Source: Candidatus Omnitrophota bacterium (GTDB taxonomy: Bacteria > Omnitrophota > Gorgyraeia > Velamenicoccales > Velamenicoccaceae). From it: 7,298 bases of DNA. Both the position numbers and the translations under genes were made by a program. The notes under the pieces are model-generated. The model ran no database searches. It was not told the origin of the DNA and saw nothing but the letters and a program-made list of their open reading frames with translations. Below, in pieces: positions 5,365 through 7,298 of the stretch; the first letter of the stretch is position 1, and the number at the start of each line of letters is the position of its first letter. The DNA lies in contig JAQUOM010000080.1 in assembly GCA_028717105.1 (NCBI GenBank), positions 1 to 7,298 on the forward strand, written 5' to 3'.

Positions 5365-5997
5365 CTATCTGGCTTCTTTGGGCCTGTAGAGCAATTTCCA
5401 CGGGTGCTGCTTTAAATCCGCAAACATCTCTTCAATGTCCGTGTAAAGCCTGTCATCCGTAAAAAGCTTGCCGATCGTCCCGCGCCCCTCGTGGATGTCG
5501 CTTAAGACGCTATCCAGGGCATCAAGGGTCTCTTTTACCTGCAGGGCGATATCTTTAGCCAGGTCCGTCACTTCCTGGACGCTTGTCGGGTCTTCACCCG
5601 TCAGCAGGCTATCATTCACCAGGACCTTGTTATAGTCCTTGCCGGGAATGATCTCGAGGTATTTTTCCCCCAAAAGCCCCAGCGTATTGACCCAAGCGCG
5701 CGAATCAACGGGGATCAGCGTGTCTCCATCGACCCAGACACGAATGAAAACCTCGGGCTTTCCGTCTGTGTTATGCGTCAGGCGGATCTCTTTGACTTCG
5801 CCCTTGTCAACGCCGGCGATACGCACGGGGGCCCCGATCTTGATACCGTTGGCGAACCCGAACAAGACGCGCACATGATAACCGTGCGCCGTCAGCTTCA
5901 CATCGCCGATCCTGAAGATAAACCAGCTCAAGATCAACAGGCCGACAAAAGCAAAAATACCGACTTTGAGCTCCAGAGATTTTGTCTTTTCCGCCAT
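5365..5997 (-). CDS. mlaD: MlaD-type MCE domain protein of a phospholipid ABC transporter
   Basis: MlaD proteins are anchored in the inner membrane and form a periplasmic MCE ring that passes phospholipids between the MlaE/MlaF complex and the outer-membrane side. From the ATG at 5997 the protein has 210 residues: one membrane helix (about 11-30), then a single MCE domain (about 36-120) with GIKIGAPVRIAGVDKGEV (51-68) and GLLGEKYLEIIPG (107-119). A helical tail follows with the common GRGTIGKLF element (171-179) and the frequent HPWKLLYRPK ending (198-207). AGGAG lies 8 bases before this ATG, so the longer reading upstream is unlikely. mlaF ends 86 bases upstream. Size and single MCE domain fit MlaD rather than the multi-MCE PqiB or LetB proteins. 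The substrate is inferred from the family. Confidence 0.94.
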   Translation of the reverse strand: MAEKTKSLELKVGIFAFVGLLILSWFIFRIGDVKLTAHGYHVRVLFGFANGIKIGAPVRIAGVDKGEVKEIRLTHNTDGKPEVFIRVWVDGDTLIPVDSRAWVNTLGLLGEKYLEIIPGKDYNKVLVNDSLLTGEDPTSVQEVTDLAKDIALQVKETLDALDSVLSDIHEGRGTIGKLFTDDRLYTDIEEMFADLKQHPWKLLYRPKEAR

Positions 5998-6083
5998 GAT
6001 TAATTCTCCTCTGTGAATGAAGTAATTAAACAGCAAGAAAACATATCCGCCTGAATTCCCGATTCAAAAATCCGAACATGGCT
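5998..6083 (-). other. mlaF-mlaD intergenic gap
   Basis: This 86-base gap is AT-rich and carries the mlaD ribosome site. I see no convincing promoter (no TTGACA/TATAAT pair at proper spacing), no terminator and no small gene in it. It is long for a gap inside a transporter operon but contains nothing else I can support. Confidence 0.4.
6006..6010 (-). promoter_or_regulatory. Shine-Dalgarno AGGAG deciding the mlaD start
   Basis: AGGAG within AGAGGAGA stands 8 bases before the ATG ending at 5995. It makes that ATG the clear start and argues against an in-frame start further upstream, which would put 13 extra residues before the membrane helix. Confidence 0.8.
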
Positions 6084-6863
6084 TTATTCGATGTTTTGAA
6101 CGATGGAACTTTGGCCGTCCGTGATCGGCCCCTGGGCCGCGCCTGTTATGAACTGGTGCACATAAGGATTATGGGAATAACGGATTTCATCCGGCGTGCC
6201 CTCTGCGATGATCTTCCCTTCATAAAGCATCGCGATCCGGTCAGCCACCTTATAAGCGCTCCTCATATCGTGCGTGACGACAATCGAGGTCACCTTGAGC
6301 TTGTCATGCAATTCGTCGATCAAAAGATTGATTGCATCCGCCGTGATGGGATCCACGCCGGTCGTCGGTTCGTCATAAAGAATGATCTTGGGCCGCGTGC
6401 AGATCGCGCGTGCCAACGCCACGCGTTTTTTCATGCCGCCGCTCAAATCCGCCGGCATATACTGTTCGATGCCATAGAGCCCGACAAGCGCCAGGGATTC
6501 TTTCACGCGTTTGTCGATCTCCGATGACGCCATATTCATGTGTTCACGCAGAATGAACCCTACGTTTTCCCCTACCGTCAAGGAATCAAAAAGGGCGCCG
6601 CCCTGGAATACCAGACCGATCTCCTTGTGGAGCTCATTGAGATCTTTGCCGCGCAGGGCCAAGACATCCCTGCCCTCCACGTGCACCTCTCCGGAATCCG
6701 GCTCAAGCAGGCGGACGATATGCTTCAGCGTCACGCTTTTGCCGACGCCGGAGCGGCCGATAATGACCTTTGTCTCGCCCTCTTCGACCGTCAGGTCCAT
6801 GTGGTCCAGGACCTGTTTTCCTCCGAGATTTTTTGAAACGTTTTTCAGTTCAATCATCGCCAT
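6084..6863 (-). CDS. mlaF: MlaF-type ATPase of a phospholipid ABC transporter
   Basis: This is the cytoplasmic nucleotide-binding subunit that powers MlaE-mediated phospholipid movement. All ABC motifs are visible in 259 residues: Walker A GRSGVGKS (36-43), Q-loop Gln87 in VFQGGALFDSLTV, signature LSGGMKKR (140-147), Walker B IILYDEP (160-166), D-loop region TTGVDP (167-172) and the switch His198 in VTHDM. GGALFDSLTV and SGGMKKRVALARA are typical of the MlaF/Ttg2A group. The ATG at 6863 has a modest AGGTGA about 9 bases upstream; a second in-frame ATG at 6857 is possible. The C-terminal tail (about 243-259) is short and has no recognised domain. It lies between mlaE and mlaD, the usual E-F-D order. 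Confidence 0.96.
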   Translation of the reverse strand: MAMIELKNVSKNLGGKQVLDHMDLTVEEGETKVIIGRSGVGKSVTLKHIVRLLEPDSGEVHVEGRDVLALRGKDLNELHKEIGLVFQGGALFDSLTVGENVGFILREHMNMASSEIDKRVKESLALVGLYGIEQYMPADLSGGMKKRVALARAICTRPKIILYDEPTTGVDPITADAINLLIDELHDKLKVTSIVVTHDMRSAYKVADRIAMLYEGKIIAEGTPDEIRYSHNPYVHQFITGAAQGPITDGQSSIVQNIE

Positions 6864-6901
6864 CTGGCATCACCTGACCACGCACCGCAACGAAAGAAGC
6901 C

Positions 6902-6945
6902 GCCTGCACGTCTCCTGCTTGTCAAAGACAAGCGAGCAGGCAGGC
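6902..6945 (-). repeat. Imperfect stem-loop between mlaE and mlaF
   Basis: Directly after the mlaE stop the transcript can fold into a three-part stem. The outer arms are GCCTG (6945-6941) and CAGGC (6906-6902), the middle arms CCTGC (6940-6936) and GCAGG (6918-6914), and the tip is a perfect hairpin GCTTGTC-TTT-GACAAGC (6933-6917), which shares two bases with the middle arms. No U-run follows, so it is not a standard intrinsic terminator. It could protect the mlaE 3' end, tune MlaE against MlaF, or be one copy of a dispersed palindromic repeat; the tandem GCAGGCAGGC favours the last. Only a genome-wide search can tell. Confidence 0.55.
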
Positions 6946-7298
6946 TCACTTAATAAAAAAATAAAACATCGCCGTAAAGAAGCAGTCGGCCGCAATGATC
7001 ATAATAAATGTGTTCACGACAGACATCGTCGTGGCTTTCCCTACGCCTTCGGCGCCGCCGCGCACGTTCAATCCTTCGTAGCAAGCAACCAGCGCAATGA
7101 TCATACCAAAGATAATAGTCTTGACCAACCCCGTAAAAAGGTCCTTGTAAACAAGGGTCCCGAAGGTCATGTTCATGTAAAGGCTGGAGCGGATACTTAA
7201 ATGATAGACCCCGATCAGATAGCCGCCGCAAATCCCTATCGCATTGGCAAAAAGGGTCAGGATCGGCAGCATAATGGACATGCCCAGGAACCTGGGGG
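6946..7298 (-). CDS. mlaE: MlaE-type phospholipid transporter permease, C-terminal part
   Basis: MlaE is the inner-membrane permease of the Mla-type lipid ABC transporter. The frame is open to the right edge and begins inside the conserved PRFLGMSIMLPILTLFAN segment (family PR-x-L-x-x-x-x-x-LP), so the true start is outside the window. About 117 of roughly 260 expected residues are present. They include the GGYLIGV stretch after the first visible helix, a central hydrophobic helix (FTGLVKTIIFGMIIALVACY), the family motif GGAEGVGKATTMSVV and a final helix ending in FYFFIK. The internal ATG at 7281 is not a plausible start because homologous sequence continues before it. The mlaF gene follows after 82 bases that hold a stem-loop. 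Confidence 0.94.
   Translation of the reverse strand, partial: PRFLGMSIMLPILTLFANAIGICGGYLIGVYHLSIRSSLYMNMTFGTLVYKDLFTGLVKTIIFGMIIALVACYEGLNVRGGAEGVGKATTMSVVNTFIMIIAADCFFTAMFYFFIK

Noticed and set aside
5998..6036. Longer MlaD with 13 extra N-terminal residues
   Set aside because: The extension relies on a non-ATG start without a ribosome site, while the ATG at 5997 has AGGAG at 8 bases and places the membrane helix at the usual distance.
6902..6945. Rho-independent terminator after mlaE
   Set aside because: The stem is followed by GGCTTCTTTCG on the transcript, not a U-run, and mlaF of the same complex lies directly downstream.
6511..7200. A 229-codon plus-strand open frame opposite mlaF and mlaE
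   Set aside because: It runs across two well-identified genes and their gap, is rich in Ser, Arg and Pro without any motif, and is explained by antisense bias.

Overview
All nine protein genes in this window lie on the minus strand, so the transcript reads from the right end to the left. The first and last genes are cut by the window edges. In transcription order they are mlaE (3' half), mlaF, mlaD, radA, a membrane-anchored PIN-TRAM protein of the YacL type, ispD, ispF, cysE and cysS (5' half). Gaps are short (a 4-base overlap to 130 bases), and nothing convincing is coded on the plus strand. The plus-strand open frames, including a 334-codon one opposite the PIN-TRAM gene, have the composition of antisense shadows.

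Organism: MlaE/MlaF/MlaD imply a diderm bacterium with an outer membrane. The other six genes keep the order known from Bacillus subtilis (radA-disA-yacL-ispD-ispF-gltX-cysE-cysS), with disA and gltX absent between their usual neighbours. Diderm lipid transport joined to a Firmicutes-like housekeeping block, with fairly high GC in the genes, suggests a little-studied diderm phylum. Omnitrophota or a relative is my guess, but the window alone does not settle it.

Layout: 7298-5365 is the inner-membrane and periplasmic part of an Mla-type phospholipid transporter (permease, ATPase, MCE protein). 5325-3943 is the RadA recombination ATPase. 3812-2817 is a PIN nuclease-fold protein with four predicted membrane helices and a TRAM RNA-binding domain. 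2726-1438 holds two steps of the MEP isoprenoid pathway (IspD, IspF). 1425-1 holds serine acetyltransferase and cysteinyl-tRNA synthetase, coupled through an ATGA overlap, so cysteine supply and cysteine charging are translated together.

The window is mostly conserved housekeeping sequence, and I found no evidence of a wholly new system. The points that merit a second look are: a hydrophobic N-terminal anchor on CysE; loss in IspF of the Phe/Arg/Glu residues that in E. coli line the isoprenoid-diphosphate cavity; the disA- and gltX-free version of the synteny block; and several structured or palindromic intergenic segments (mlaE-mlaF hairpin, TGTTCTAGAACA before radA, a doubled ATAAATTATG before the PIN-TRAM gene, and a possible pseudoknot with a U-run between ispD and ispF).
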